Source of the DNA: Streptomyces sp. R302
GTDB taxonomy: Bacteria; Actinomycetota; Actinomycetes; Streptomycetales; Streptomycetaceae
Assembly: GCF_012927245.1 (NCBI RefSeq)
Contig: NZ_JABBGE010000003.1
Span: 675,026-739,025 of the forward strand
Direction of reading: 5' to 3'
Length of the DNA: 64,000 bases
Positions 1 to 7,891 of the stretch are shown here, in pieces. Position 1 is the first letter of the stretch. Each line of letters starts with the position of its first letter. A program made the position numbers and the translations under genes. The notes beneath the pieces are model-generated. The model was not told the origin of the DNA and ran no database searches. It was given only the letters and a program-made list of their open reading frames with translations.

Positions 1-527
1 AACTCCGACTCGACCGCGTGGTTGATGCCGTAGGAGAGGCCCCCGTTCGCGCGCTGCTGTTCGGCGCGGTACTGCGTGATGCCGGCGGCGGTCTCCAGGG
101 CTTCGATGCGGCGGCTGTGGATCTCCCGCGCGGGCTTCCCGGCGCGGGTGATGCAGGGGGCGCCTACGCCGACGCGGCACGCCGGGCAGCTCACGGTGTC
201 GGCGAGGTTCCCACGGTGGGGACGCTCGGCGGCCTGAGGTGCGGGCGTGGGGGTGTGGCCGGCGCGCTGGATCCACAGGCGGGCGGCACGGACCTCGGAG
301 AGGGTGTGCAGCTTGCGGTTTTCGAGGATGGCCTCGGCGAACGCGCTGATCAGGTGGAGTACGGCGGTGCCGTGTGCGGGGATCGCGAGGGTGCGGCCCC
401 GGCCGCGACGGGCGTTGTCGAGGGCGATGCGCAGGTCGGCGGCGGCGGGGTGCTTGGCGACGGGCCCGGTGGTGAGATCGGCGCGGCTGAGGTGGTCGGC
501 GAGGGCGCCGGGGATGGTGACGTCCAT
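1..527 (-). CDS. Phage zinc-finger protein, 3' end beyond window
   Basis: The gene runs off the left edge, so only the first 175 residues are visible. It starts at an ATG (525-527) preceded by AGGGAG. The N-terminal 90 residues are helical and unlike anything I recognise. Around residues 113-140 there is a Cys/His cluster of the form CPAC-(x)n-APC-(x)n-H-x2-R, the small zinc-binding module common in actinophage early proteins. It is the last visible gene of the minus-strand early operon, separated from its upstream neighbour by a 158-base gap that holds an operator-like repeat array (604-652). A similar Cys/His tail occurs in the protein at 4616-5296. DNA binding is inferred from the module only. 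Confidence 0.75.
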   Translation of the reverse strand, partial: MDVTIPGALADHLSRADLTTGPVAKHPAAADLRIALDNARRGRGRTLAIPAHGTAVLHLISAFAEAILENRKLHTLSEVRAARLWIQRAGHTPTPAPQAAERPHRGNLADTVSCPACRVGVGAPCITRAGKPAREIHSRRIEALETAAGITQYRAEQQRANGGLSYGINHAVESE

Positions 528-603
528 GGGGTTGCTCCCTGGTCGTTGGTGGGGGCCGGGTTGCATCCGGCCGGGGTGTCGGGTTGCATCCGACGAAAGC
601 GAA

Positions 604-652
604 TGTAGCCGTTACTGTAGCGACTACACAAGTGGCTACAGTAACGGCTACA
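604..652. promoter_or_regulatory. Five-half-site TGTAGC operator-like array
   Basis: An 18-bp perfect inverted repeat (604-621 and 635-652) contains TGTAGC half-sites at 604-609 and 616-621, and complementary ones ending at 628, 640 and 652. Successive half-sites in the same orientation are 12 bp apart, a little over one helical turn. It sits just upstream of the zinc-finger gene that starts at 527, so it is a likely operator for that gene. An iteron-like protein-binding array is the alternative. Confidence 0.6.
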
Positions 653-685
653 CAAGGAACTGTGTTCCAACGGCGCAGAGTTGGG

Positions 686-1486
686 CTACGCGGCCCGGCG
701 GCCGTCGAGGGCGGCCCACAGTGCGGCGAGGTCCGCTCCCCGCCACATGCGTCGACCCCGGTCGAGGGTGGCGGGGGCCGGGCACTGCTCTCCGGTCTGG
801 CACGTCGCGGACGGCTCCCCGCCGGGCACCGTGCGGGCGAGCAGCTCGCCCCGGCACCACGGGCACGGGTCGGGGAGAACGGTCGTCCGGCCGTCCCGGC
901 CGAGGGCGGATTCGACGCGGCGGCGCGCGCGGCGGGCGACCGTGGCGAGGTCGGCGAGAACGTCGTCGCCGAGGGGGTAGAACATGCCGTCGCCCTGGTC
1001 CTCGCCGAGGGCGCGCCCCTCCAGCCACACGGCGGCCCAGTGCAGCCCGTGCGCCCGGGATCCGGCGGCGAGCGTCCGACCGGACGGGCCGATGGTGGCG
1101 GGGGTCCAGCGGCGGGGGTCGGCGCGGTCGTCCTCGTCGACGACGACGCGCAGGTGGGCGCGTACGGGCCGCTGGTAGCGGACGGCGATGGCGTCGCACG
1201 CGGTGAAAAACGCGGCCTCGACGGCGAGGGCGGCGTCGAGCGCGTCAAGGTTGGCCGGCGCGGGGTGCTGGCGGAGCGTGAGCGGGGTGCGGCCGAGGTG
1301 CTGCTCGTCGTCCTGGTCGGCGTCGCCGAGCTGGTCAAGGAATCCCCGGGTCTCGCGGGGCGGCCACGTGTCGGCGGGGCGCTGCTCAACGGCGACGAGC
1401 AGGTCGCCCCACTGCTCGCGGACGGCACGCAGGTCGGCGGCGGTGGTAAGGGCATGCTCGGGGAGCGCGGTCGGGGTGGTGGTCAT
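686..1486 (-). CDS. Phage hypothetical protein with zinc ribbon-like C-terminus
   Basis: This is a 266-residue protein of unknown function. The ATG at 1484-1486 overlaps the stop of the upstream coiled-coil gene (ATGA), which indicates translational coupling. The N-terminal two thirds are mixed helix and strand with many acidic residues. Near residues 210-245 there is a CPWC pair followed by a second Cys pair (a Cys, four residues, then QCP), consistent with a zinc ribbon. No catalytic motif is visible. It is followed by a 158-base gap with an operator-like array, so it is probably the last gene of its transcription block. Confidence 0.75.
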   Translation of the reverse strand: MTTTPTALPEHALTTAADLRAVREQWGDLLVAVEQRPADTWPPRETRGFLDQLGDADQDDEQHLGRTPLTLRQHPAPANLDALDAALAVEAAFFTACDAIAVRYQRPVRAHLRVVVDEDDRADPRRWTPATIGPSGRTLAAGSRAHGLHWAAVWLEGRALGEDQGDGMFYPLGDDVLADLATVARRARRRVESALGRDGRTTVLPDPCPWCRGELLARTVPGGEPSATCQTGEQCPAPATLDRGRRMWRGADLAALWAALDGRRAA

Positions 1487-2583
1487 GACTGGTCCTTCCG
1501 GGCCTGCTCGATCGCGGCGTACAGGCGGTCGGCGATGTCGGCGGGGTGCGCGGTTCCGAGCTGGTTGGCGGCGCGGCCGGCGGCGTCGAGCAGCTCGTCG
1601 AGGCGGGCGCGGGCGTTGGCGTAGAGGCGTGAGGCGTGCTGCTCGCGGGGGCATCCGCAGGTGACGCACTCGGCGGCGAGGCGCCGGCGGTAGTCCCACA
1701 CGCGCTGGCTGGCCTTGATCGCGTACTTCCGCTCACGGTTACGCTCGGCCTCGGCGCGGGTGGCGCGCTTCTCGGCCCGCTCGACGCGGGTGCGGAGTCG
1801 GGTGACGCGGTGCTTCATCGTCTCGGCCTCGTGCGTGGCCTTGTCGGCGCGCTCGTTGGCGAGGCGCTCGGCGAGGGTGCGGCGGGCGCGGGCCTCCCGG
1901 CCGGCCTGCTCGGCGGCGTATCCGTAGCGCATTCCGAGGTGGGCCCACAGGTCGCCCCACGTGCGGGCGGCGCGGACGCGGTCGAGGAGGGCCTCGGCGC
2001 GGTCGGCGCGCTGCTTCTCAGCGGCGAGGACGATGGCATGCTCGCGCGCCTGCTCGGCGAGGACGGCGTCTTGGGTCTCGGCGGCGGCGGCGAACGTGGC
2101 GGCGGCGCGGGCGGCGACGGGGGTAAGTCCTCGGTGCTCGCCGAGGATCGCGAGGACGTCGCGGTGCGTCTCGGCTCGGTGCAGTCGGTCGAGGAATGCC
2201 TCGGCGCGGTCGCGCTCGTCCGTGATGCGCTGCGCCCCGTCGGCCCGGCCGGCGTCGACGGCCTGCAACAGGTCGATGCGGTGCCGGGCTTCGGCGAGCT
2301 GCTCCTCGACGCGCGCGCGGTCCTCCTCGGCCTCGACGATCGCGGCGTCGGCGGCGTCGAGGCGACGGCGCATCTCGTCGCGCTGGCGGTCGAGGCCCCG
2401 GCGGGCACGGTCCATGTCGTCTCGCTCGGCTATCTCCACGTGGACGTGGGCGCGGAGGAGGGCGGCCTCGGTGGGGGTGATGACCCCGCGTTCGAGGCGG
2501 GAGAGGAGGACGGCGAGGGACTCGCGGCGTGCGTCTCGGGCGTGGTCGGCGGCGGTCTGGCGGTTGGTGGCGCGGCGGATCAT
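1483..2583 (-). CDS. Phage coiled-coil protein with C-terminal CxxCxC...H motif
   Basis: This 366-residue, Arg/Ala/Glu-rich protein is predicted to be almost wholly helical, with long heptad-like stretches at about residues 55-120 and 195-310. Near residue 320 a CVTCGCPREQH motif could bind one metal ion. The ATG at 2581-2583 has AAGGAC upstream and overlaps the stop of the 34-residue membrane protein gene. The function is unknown. Long coiled coils with a small zinc knuckle are frequent in early regions of actinophages, but I cannot assign a role. Confidence 0.75.
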   Translation of the reverse strand: MIRRATNRQTAADHARDARRESLAVLLSRLERGVITPTEAALLRAHVHVEIAERDDMDRARRGLDRQRDEMRRRLDAADAAIVEAEEDRARVEEQLAEARHRIDLLQAVDAGRADGAQRITDERDRAEAFLDRLHRAETHRDVLAILGEHRGLTPVAARAAATFAAAAETQDAVLAEQAREHAIVLAAEKQRADRAEALLDRVRAARTWGDLWAHLGMRYGYAAEQAGREARARRTLAERLANERADKATHEAETMKHRVTRLRTRVERAEKRATRAEAERNRERKYAIKASQRVWDYRRRLAAECVTCGCPREQHASRLYANARARLDELLDAAGRAANQLGTAHPADIADRLYAAIEQARKDQS

Positions 2584-2684
2584 CGGCTGGTCCTTCGACG
2601 GTGGCGGGCGGTGTGTCCGAGGAACACGGCCGCGCACAGGCTCGCGAGGAGCACGTACGCGGCCGTGCACAGGAATCCGGTCAC
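2580..2684 (-). CDS. 34-residue single-span membrane protein
   Basis: A very short gene starts at GTG (2682-2684), overlapping the upstream stop as GTGA, and ends in an ATGA overlap with the coiled-coil gene. It therefore fits exactly between two genes of the operon with no free base. The peptide has one hydrophobic span of about 18 residues (FLCTAAYVLLASLCAAVFLG) followed by a basic tail (HRRRTSR), a single-pass, C-terminus-inside topology. The double stop/start overlap is the main argument that it is real. The role is unknown. Confidence 0.6.
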   Translation of the reverse strand: MTGFLCTAAYVLLASLCAAVFLGHTARHRRRTSR

Positions 2685-3289
2685 CCCTCGACGGCCTGGT
2701 GCTCGTCGTCGAGGCCGAGGTCGCGGGCGAGGCGGTCGCGGTAGCGGGCATGCTCGGCGCAGCTGCGGCGGCCGGCCGCGAGGATGTCGTCGGCCATGGC
2801 CTCGGCGAGGTAGTCGAGCAGGCTGCCGAACGGACCGGCGGGGTGCTGCTGGACGGCCTCGGCGTCGAGGCGGTCGGCAAGGTGCCGGAGCGCGCACGCA
2901 ACGCGGGCGGGGTCGAGCCCCTTCGTCTGGATGTCGACGCGGAGCGCATCCGGGTCGCTGCCCTCGGGCTGGATGACGACCAGGGTGCCCGGGACGGTCA
3001 CGGACGCAGCGAGGCGGTCGAGGGGGGCGTCGTACGTGATCGGGCCCTCGGGGGTGTCGAGGGCGTAGCACTTCCGGAACACCGACTCGCGCATGGCGCT
3101 GCTCGTGGTGACCGGCCGGCCCCGGTGATCGGTGGACGCGATGTCGTAGGCGACGGTCGGCTCGTCCCGGCCCTCGCCGGTGTAGACGTCCCGCACGGTG
3201 ATGCGGTCCTCGGGCTCGCGGGCCTTGTTGTACGGCATCGGCCGGTAGGTCTGTCCGGGCTCGATCGGGTCGGGGGTCTGCGTGTCCAT
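2681..3289 (-). CDS. Phage hypothetical protein
   Basis: This is a 202-residue protein that I do not recognise. I chose the ATG at 3287-3289 because GGAG lies about eight bases upstream. An in-frame ATG at 3311-3313 would add eight residues but has no ribosome binding site. The first 110 residues look beta-rich and the last 80 helical, ending in a highly charged tail. It follows ssb after a 101-base gap that shows no clear signal, and it overlaps the small membrane protein gene downstream. Confidence 0.7.
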   Translation of the reverse strand: MDTQTPDPIEPGQTYRPMPYNKAREPEDRITVRDVYTGEGRDEPTVAYDIASTDHRGRPVTTSSAMRESVFRKCYALDTPEGPITYDAPLDRLAASVTVPGTLVVIQPEGSDPDALRVDIQTKGLDPARVACALRHLADRLDAEAVQQHPAGPFGSLLDYLAEAMADDILAAGRRSCAEHARYRDRLARDLGLDDEHQAVEG

Positions 3290-3390
3290 GGGCGGGGCTC
3301 CGTCTCGGCTCATCAGTCGGTTGTCGGTGTTGACCGGGGCGCGGAAGTGCACGCGCGCGTGGGCGGCGCGGCGACCGGTCGGCGGCGGGG

Positions 3391-3843
3391 TCAGTAGGCG
3401 GGGCCGTTGGTGTTCCACTGGTCGTACTGGGGCTGCTGCTGGCTGTATCCGCCCTGCGACTGCTGGCCGTTCTGTCGCCCGGTGGTCTTGGTGACCTGCG
3501 CGGTGGCGTTGCGGAGCGAGGGGGCGACTTCCTCGGCCTCGACCTCGACGACGGTGCGCTTGACGCCCTGGTTGTCCTCGTAGGTGCGCTGGCGGAGGGT
3601 GCCGACGACGACGACGCGGGTGCCACGCTGAATGCTGCCGGCGACGTTCTCGCCGAGGGATCGCCACGCGGACACGGTCATGAACAGGGACTCGCCGTCC
3701 TGCCACTGGCCGGACTGCTTGTCGTAGGTGCGGGGGGTCGAGGCGATGCGGAACTTGGCGACGGCGTGTCCGCTGGGGGTGTGCCTGAGTTCGGGGTCGT
3801 CGACGAGGTTCCCCGTGATGGTGATGGTGGTCTCTCCGGCCAT
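3391..3843 (-). CDS. ssb: Single-stranded DNA-binding protein
   Basis: This 150-residue protein has an N-terminal OB fold covering about residues 1-108. Typical SSB segments are visible: [20 protein letters not shown] near the start, then a VSAWR strand, then [18 protein letters not shown]. The C-terminal 40 residues are Gln/Gly/Tyr-rich and disordered. The tail ends NTNGPAY rather than in the acidic DDDIPF-type tip that recruits host repair proteins, which suggests a phage-specific partner or none. The ATG (3841-3843) overlaps the HNH gene stop as TGATG. It should coat single-stranded DNA during phage replication and recombination, together with the ERF protein. Confidence 0.93.
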   Translation of the reverse strand: MAGETTITITGNLVDDPELRHTPSGHAVAKFRIASTPRTYDKQSGQWQDGESLFMTVSAWRSLGENVAGSIQRGTRVVVVGTLRQRTYEDNQGVKRTVVEVEAEEVAPSLRNATAQVTKTTGRQNGQQSQGGYSQQQPQYDQWNTNGPAY

Positions 3844-4304
3844 CAGGCGGCGGTCCTTTCGGTGGCGGGGCGGCGGCAGGCGCGGCAGGCGCGGGCGCCG
3901 TTGGGGCGTACGTAGGTGTTGGCGGCGTCGAAGGGGTGACCTCGGAGGCATCGCACCTTCCGCGCGTTGATCGCGGTCGGGCCGCTGCTGCGGAGGGTGT
4001 TGGTGCGGTGGTCGGTCACTTCGAGGTGTGCGGGGTTGACGCAGTTGCGGCGACGGCATCGGTGGTCGACTTCGGCGCCGACGGGGATGGGGCCTCGGGC
4101 CTGCTCGTAGGCGTACTGGTGGGCGCGGACGGTGCGGCCGTCGGCCTTGAACGCTCCGTAGAACTCGCCGTGTTCGCCGGCGTCGTGGGGGCGCTTGCTG
4201 CGGGCTCCGCCGGTCCACAGGTGGCAGGGGCCGGGGGCGTCGCGGTAGAGGCTGAGGGGGCCGGCCGGGTCGACCTTGGCGGCGAAGCGTTCGGTGGTGT
4301 TCAC
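3843..4304 (-). CDS. HNH endonuclease of the homing type
   Basis: This is a 153-residue protein. The HNH core is at about residues 75-100: [18 protein letters not shown], with the D-H pair, Cys residues and the N-P-x-H-L signature of the HNH_3 group. It is followed by a CLRGHPF...CRAC zinc element typical of free-standing phage HNH nucleases. It starts at GTG (4302-4304) with AGGAGG upstream. Such genes often behave as selfish homing endonucleases inserted between phage genes. Its own promoter-like leader (4349-4389) and position just before ssb fit that idea. The cleavage target is unknown. Confidence 0.88.
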   Translation of the reverse strand: MNTTERFAAKVDPAGPLSLYRDAPGPCHLWTGGARSKRPHDAGEHGEFYGAFKADGRTVRAHQYAYEQARGPIPVGAEVDHRCRRRNCVNPAHLEVTDHRTNTLRSSGPTAINARKVRCLRGHPFDAANTYVRPNGARACRACRRPATERTAA

Positions 4305-4348
4305 GGGGCGGTCCTCCTGCTCTACGTGCTGAGCGCGCGCGCTCGCGG

Positions 4349-4389
4349 TTCTGTCTCGACAGGCATGTATCTGTCGAGACAGAAAGATA
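4349..4389 (-). promoter_or_regulatory. Promoter -10 with 14-bp inverted repeat
   Basis: On the minus strand a TATCTT -10 (4384-4389) runs directly into a perfect 14-bp inverted repeat (4371-4384 and 4349-4362, 8-base spacer, core TGTCTCGACAG). The block from GCTATCTTTCTGTCTCG onward is nearly identical to the one at 10783-10817 upstream of the Cro-like gene. It is a likely second early promoter, under the same control, feeding the HNH, ssb and downstream genes. No good -35 is visible, so an activator may be needed. Confidence 0.55.
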
Positions 4390-4430
4390 GCGGATGTGGG
4401 GCTGATCCGGCTCCCCCTGTCGAGGGGGGG

Positions 4431-4619
4431 CTAGGTGGCGTCCTCCGGGGTGAACGCGGGCGGGATCACCCGCAGGTCCCACCCGGCCTGTTCGAGGGCC
4501 TTGGCGGTCCGTACAGCGGTCGAGCCGGGCCGGTACAGCAACTCCCTCACGGTCGCGTCCTCGATGACGGTGCGGATGATGGCGACGGCGGCGGCCGGAA
4601 TCGGCGTGGGCTGGGTCAT
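4431..4619 (-). CDS. Small phage hypothetical protein
   Basis: This 62-residue protein has an ATG at 4617-4619 that overlaps the upstream stop (ATGA). It is predicted to be mostly helical with a Pro-rich ending. I recognise no motif. It is the last gene before the internal promoter region at 4349-4389, so it closes the first operon segment. Confidence rests on the coupled start and good third-position GC bias. Confidence 0.6.
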   Translation of the reverse strand: MTQPTPIPAAAVAIIRTVIEDATVRELLYRPGSTAVRTAKALEQAGWDLRVIPPAFTPEDAT

Positions 4620-5296
4620 GCGGCGGCCTCCTGGTGGCGGGCGGCGAGGGCGGCCTCGACGCGGGAGGGGTGCGGGGCGCGCTCGGTGCGCCGGCGGTCG
4701 CCTCGCTTGCACGGCGTGCGCACGTTGGCGCGGCAGTGCTCGTACGGGCACGGGACGCCGAGGGGGTCGGGCCGGTCCTCCTCGACGAGGGCGCGGCGTC
4801 GCGGCCGGTGGTCGGCGAGGGCCTCCTCGATGTCCGGGGGCACGTAGGCGCCGAGGGCGGCGAGGCGTTCGGCGGCGAACTGGTCGCGCTCCTCGCGGGT
4901 GGCGGCGGCCGGGAGGGCGAGCATCGGCCGGTCCTCGGAGAAACCGAGGGCGCCCCGCATGGACGGGCCCGCAACCCGGCCGTCGGCGACGGCGGCGAGC
5001 AGGGCCCGGCGGCGGGCAATGGATTCGGCGCCGGTCTCGCCCGGGACCCCGTCGTAGACGATCGTCGCGGCGTTGACCCGCTCGGCGCGGATCCGGGCGC
5101 GCTGCTGGCGGACGTGGGCGGGGGTCAGCCATCGGTCGGTCTCGCCGTAGTGGCGGGCGACGGCGGCGCGGGCGTCGTCGTCCAGGGGCATCGAGTGCAG
5201 GGCGGCGGCCCATGCGCGGGCGTCGGCCTCGCCGACGGTGCGGCGGTCGAACGCGGCGGCGAGGGTGAGCAGCTCGGCGGCGTCGGCGGGGGTCAC
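4616..5296 (-). CDS. Likely helicase-loader-like replication protein with zinc tail
   Basis: This is a 226-residue protein. The first 70 residues are helical with a pattern ([21 protein letters not shown]-x3-L, then PAHVRQQ) resembling the G39P-type loader/inhibitor of phage replicative helicases, as I recall that family. The C-terminal 35 residues hold a CPYEHC...TPC...HPSR zinc module. It starts at GTG (5294-5296), overlapping the stop of the replication initiator gene, which supports joint action in origin melting and helicase loading. The loader assignment is inference; the zinc module is seen directly. Confidence 0.7.
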   Translation of the reverse strand: MTPADAAELLTLAAAFDRRTVGEADARAWAAALHSMPLDDDARAAVARHYGETDRWLTPAHVRQQRARIRAERVNAATIVYDGVPGETGAESIARRRALLAAVADGRVAGPSMRGALGFSEDRPMLALPAAATREERDQFAAERLAALGAYVPPDIEEALADHRPRRRALVEEDRPDPLGVPCPYEHCRANVRTPCKRGDRRRTERAPHPSRVEAALAARHQEAAA

Positions 5297-6171
5297 TGGG
5301 CGGCCTCCTGGGCGCGGAGTCGGGCGGCGAGGTCGAGACCCTCGGCGACCCGCTGATCGGTCGTCGAGGGGCGGGCGGAGCCGATGGGGACGACGTTCCC
5401 GCCGGCGGCCGGGCGGCTGGCCTGGAGGCGCAGGGTGTCGTACTTCTCGCGGAGCTTCGGCATCGACATGACGTTCGAGCGCCAGAAGTCGGAGTCCTGG
5501 CACCAGTCAATGGCGTTGTGCACCTGCTCTTCGGTGCGGCCGTCCTTGTCGAGCATGAGCCGGGCCGCGTCCCGCCACCCCTTCGTGATGGTGGGCCGCT
5601 TGCTGCCGTTCTGCACGACGCGATCGGCAAGGTGCTCACACAGCCGCTCGACGTCCTCGCGGACCGGCGCCGGGTCGGGGTCTCGCGGAGCGAGGGCCGA
5701 CGACTTCCTGTTCCCTGTTCCCTGTTCCCTTCCCTGTTCCCTGTTCCTTTCCTGGGGTGAGTCCTCACTGAGGTGTGCGTGAGCCTGCTCGGATCCCTCA
5801 TCACCGCTGGTCAGGGGCGGTTCCGGGGTGGATTCCCCCTGGTCGGGCGCGGGGAGGCGCGAGGCGGACGGGCGGTTGATCCGCTGGTGCTCCTTCCACC
5901 CGGACACGGCCAAGTAGCGCTTGCCGGTGACGACGTAGCGAACGATCAGTGAGGACTCACTGAGTGCGGCGAGGTCGGTCTCGACGTCGCCGGCGGTCCG
6001 GTCGTCGAGCGGCCAGAGTGCGGCCTTGATGAGCCGGGCGTCGTCGACGGCGCGGCCCTGGTCGTCGCAGTGCGTCCACAGACCAATGAACGTGAGCCGC
6101 TGCTCGATAGTGAGGTCGGCGATCGTAAGGGAGGTGAAAAAGTCGGGCTTGATCGTGCGGATACGGGCCAT
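5293..6171 (-). CDS. Phage replication initiator / DnaD-like protein
   Basis: This is a 292-residue protein. It begins MARIRTIKPDFFTS, a hallmark opening of winged-helix replisome organisers in Gram-positive phages, and continues with the LTIEQRLTFIGLWTHCDDQGR segment (two separate helices of the winged helix). A Ser/Gln/Glu-rich linker at about residues 110-160 leads to a second helical domain around 165-245 (TKGWRDAARLMLDKDGRT, AIDWCQDSDFWRSNV), like the DnaD/DnaB2 C-terminal domain. The ATG (6169-6171) has AGGACC upstream. The protein should bind the phage origin and recruit the helicase/loader. An origin is not recognisable in the window. Confidence 0.82.
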   Translation of the reverse strand: MARIRTIKPDFFTSLTIADLTIEQRLTFIGLWTHCDDQGRAVDDARLIKAALWPLDDRTAGDVETDLAALSESSLIVRYVVTGKRYLAVSGWKEHQRINRPSASRLPAPDQGESTPEPPLTSGDEGSEQAHAHLSEDSPQERNREQGREQGTGNRKSSALAPRDPDPAPVREDVERLCEHLADRVVQNGSKRPTITKGWRDAARLMLDKDGRTEEQVHNAIDWCQDSDFWRSNVMSMPKLREKYDTLRLQASRPAAGGNVVPIGSARPSTTDQRVAEGLDLAARLRAQEAAQ

Positions 6172-6251
6172 GGCGAGGGTCCTGTCGAGGTGGTGCGCCC
6201 GGGGCGAGGGGAACGGGTGCCGGCCTCGCCCCGGGGCGGTACGGGGGCGGG

Positions 6252-7529
6252 TTACGTGAGGGCGGCGGCGACGCGTTCGGCCGCCCACTGCGCGAGGTTG
6301 ACCGGCACGGCGTTGCCGATCTGGACGCGCTGCGCGGTGTCCCGGCCGGCGAGGACGTGATGCGCGGGGAACCCCTGCGCGCGGGCCTTCTCTGCGGTGG
6401 CGAGGGCCCGGTACTCGCAGTCGTCGACCTTCCCGGACGCGGCCGGCACGACGAGCGAGTGATGGTTCCCTCCCTGCGCGGACAGGGTGCCGATCGGCTC
6501 GTCGAGGGACGTGGCGGTGCCGTGGTTCCTGAGGGTGATGACGAACGGGCGTCCCTCGAACCGGTCGAGGCCGGCCTCGACGCGGCGGCGGGTCGCCTCG
6601 ACGTACGGGGTGTGTGTCTTCCGGCCGCGTCGGCCGTCGCCGAACCGGTGCCCGCGTACCGACCAGTCGATGACGGATCCGATGCCCCGGGTCACGGGCT
6701 CGACCCGCCGGTGCCCACAACGGCGCTGGGGGCAGATGTAGCGGTACTGGGCGCCGAACTCGCCGACGGTCCGGGCCCGGTACCGGGTGCTCCACTGCTG
6801 AATGCCGCGCACGGGTCCGCACGTCGCGCACGTCGCCTCCGGCCGGGGCCGCAGGTCCGGCACCCGTCCGACGTCCTTGCGCACCATGCACCACACCAAC
6901 CGGTCCCGGAGCTGGGGGAGTCGCTCGTACCCCTCGCCCTGGACGTGCGCCGCGTTCACGGACGCGATGGTGATGTTGTAGCCGAGGGCATCCCACACGT
7001 TGAGCCACGCGGTGAAGAGCGCGAACCGGGTGGCGAATCCGGGGACGTTCTCCCCGACGTAGAACCGGGGCCGGTGGACCTCGGCGTACCGGATGGGGTC
7101 CCACGCGGTCATGCGGGTGCGGGACCAGTCGGTGGCGGCCGGCTGCTGCTCGCCGAGGGTGAGTTCGGTCTGAGCGCGGGGCGTCGCCCGTCCGCCGGCG
7201 GGGGTCGCCTCCCAACAGATCGGCGATCCGACGATGCCGTCGGCCGAGGGGACACCCCTCATGTCGAGGTTGTTGATGTCGCACTGCTGGGCCCACACCT
7301 GCGGCCAGTTGGCGCGGACCGTGTCGACGGCGGCGGCCATGTGGTTCGCGGCGTAGACGGGGGTGTACCCGGCAGAGTCGAACCCTCGGACGTCGCCGCA
7401 CCCGCCGGAGAACAGGTGCACGGTCGTGAGGCCGTTGGCCGGGGCGAGGGGGAGTTGCCCGGGGACCGGCGCCGGCGGCGCGGTGTCGAGCAGGCGGCGG
7501 GCGCGGTCGAGCCGCTCACGGCCGGTCAC
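6252..7529 (-). CDS. C5 cytosine-specific DNA methyltransferase
   Basis: This is a 425-residue protein. Motif I is HLFSGGCGDVRGFDSAGY (about residues 37-54) and binds S-adenosylmethionine. Motif IV is GSPICWE, with the catalytic Cys in an S-P-I-C context rather than the usual P-C-Q. Motif VI is GENVPGF and motif X is QIGNAVPVNLA. A Cys-rich insert (CATCGPV...CPQRRCGH) sits in the target-recognition region. The start is a GTG overlapping the whiB stop (GTGA). No cognate restriction gene is visible, so it is probably a phage DNA self-modification enzyme that evades host restriction. Confidence 0.9.
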   Translation of the reverse strand: MTGRERLDRARRLLDTAPPAPVPGQLPLAPANGLTTVHLFSGGCGDVRGFDSAGYTPVYAANHMAAAVDTVRANWPQVWAQQCDINNLDMRGVPSADGIVGSPICWEATPAGGRATPRAQTELTLGEQQPAATDWSRTRMTAWDPIRYAEVHRPRFYVGENVPGFATRFALFTAWLNVWDALGYNITIASVNAAHVQGEGYERLPQLRDRLVWCMVRKDVGRVPDLRPRPEATCATCGPVRGIQQWSTRYRARTVGEFGAQYRYICPQRRCGHRRVEPVTRGIGSVIDWSVRGHRFGDGRRGRKTHTPYVEATRRRVEAGLDRFEGRPFVITLRNHGTATSLDEPIGTLSAQGGNHHSLVVPAASGKVDDCEYRALATAEKARAQGFPAHHVLAGRDTAQRVQIGNAVPVNLAQWAAERVAAALT

Positions 7530-7825
7530 GCGGCGGCCTCGGCGTCGAGGGCGGCGCGCTGCGCCTTTACGGCGGCCTTGTGGAAGTGGAAACGGGCACT
7601 GGGGGTCTTGCCGCCCCGGATGCCGAAACGGCCGGTCTTCCCGCGTCCGCCCTCCTCGGCCATGGCCTCGGCGAGGCACTCCTCGCGGACCGGGCACGGG
7701 CGGCAGATCGCGAGGGCCTCGCGGCGGCCGGCGGCGTCGGTCGCGGCCGGGAAGAACGCATCGACGTTGATACCGGCGCACGCGGCGCCCTGGTGCCAAC
7801 GGGGAGCGAGAGTAAGGGAGTTCAT
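7526..7825 (-). CDS. WhiB-family iron-sulphur regulator, phage-borne
   Basis: This 99-residue protein has the WhiB signature: one Cys at about residue 16, a D-x-FFP element, then C-x2-C and a further Cys for a [4Fe-4S] cluster, followed by the turn GRFGIRGG, the phage version of G-[VI]-W-GG. A basic Ala/Arg/Lys-rich tail follows. The start is ATG (7823-7825). Actinophage WhiB proteins can act as dominant regulators over host WhiB/sigma partnerships, for example by blocking septation genes. Here it lies just below a hairpin that may attenuate its transcription. Confidence 0.9.
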   Translation of the reverse strand: MNSLTLAPRWHQGAACAGINVDAFFPAATDAAGRREALAICRPCPVREECLAEAMAEEGGRGKTGRFGIRGGKTPSARFHFHKAAVKAQRAALDAEAAA

Positions 7826-7847
7826 GGGTGGTGCTCCTGGTCGAGGG

Positions 7848-7878
7848 GGCCCGCCCCGTTCGGGGGGCGGGGCGGGCC
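7848..7878 (-). terminator. GC hairpin between early genes (attenuator?)
   Basis: A perfect 11-bp stem (7848-7858 with 7868-7878) and 9-base loop lie in the 66-base gap downstream of the 7892-8521 gene and upstream of whiB. There is no T tract, as usual in Streptomyces. It may terminate or attenuate read-through into whiB and the methyltransferase. Confidence 0.55.
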
Positions 7879-7891
7879 GTGACGCGGGTGT

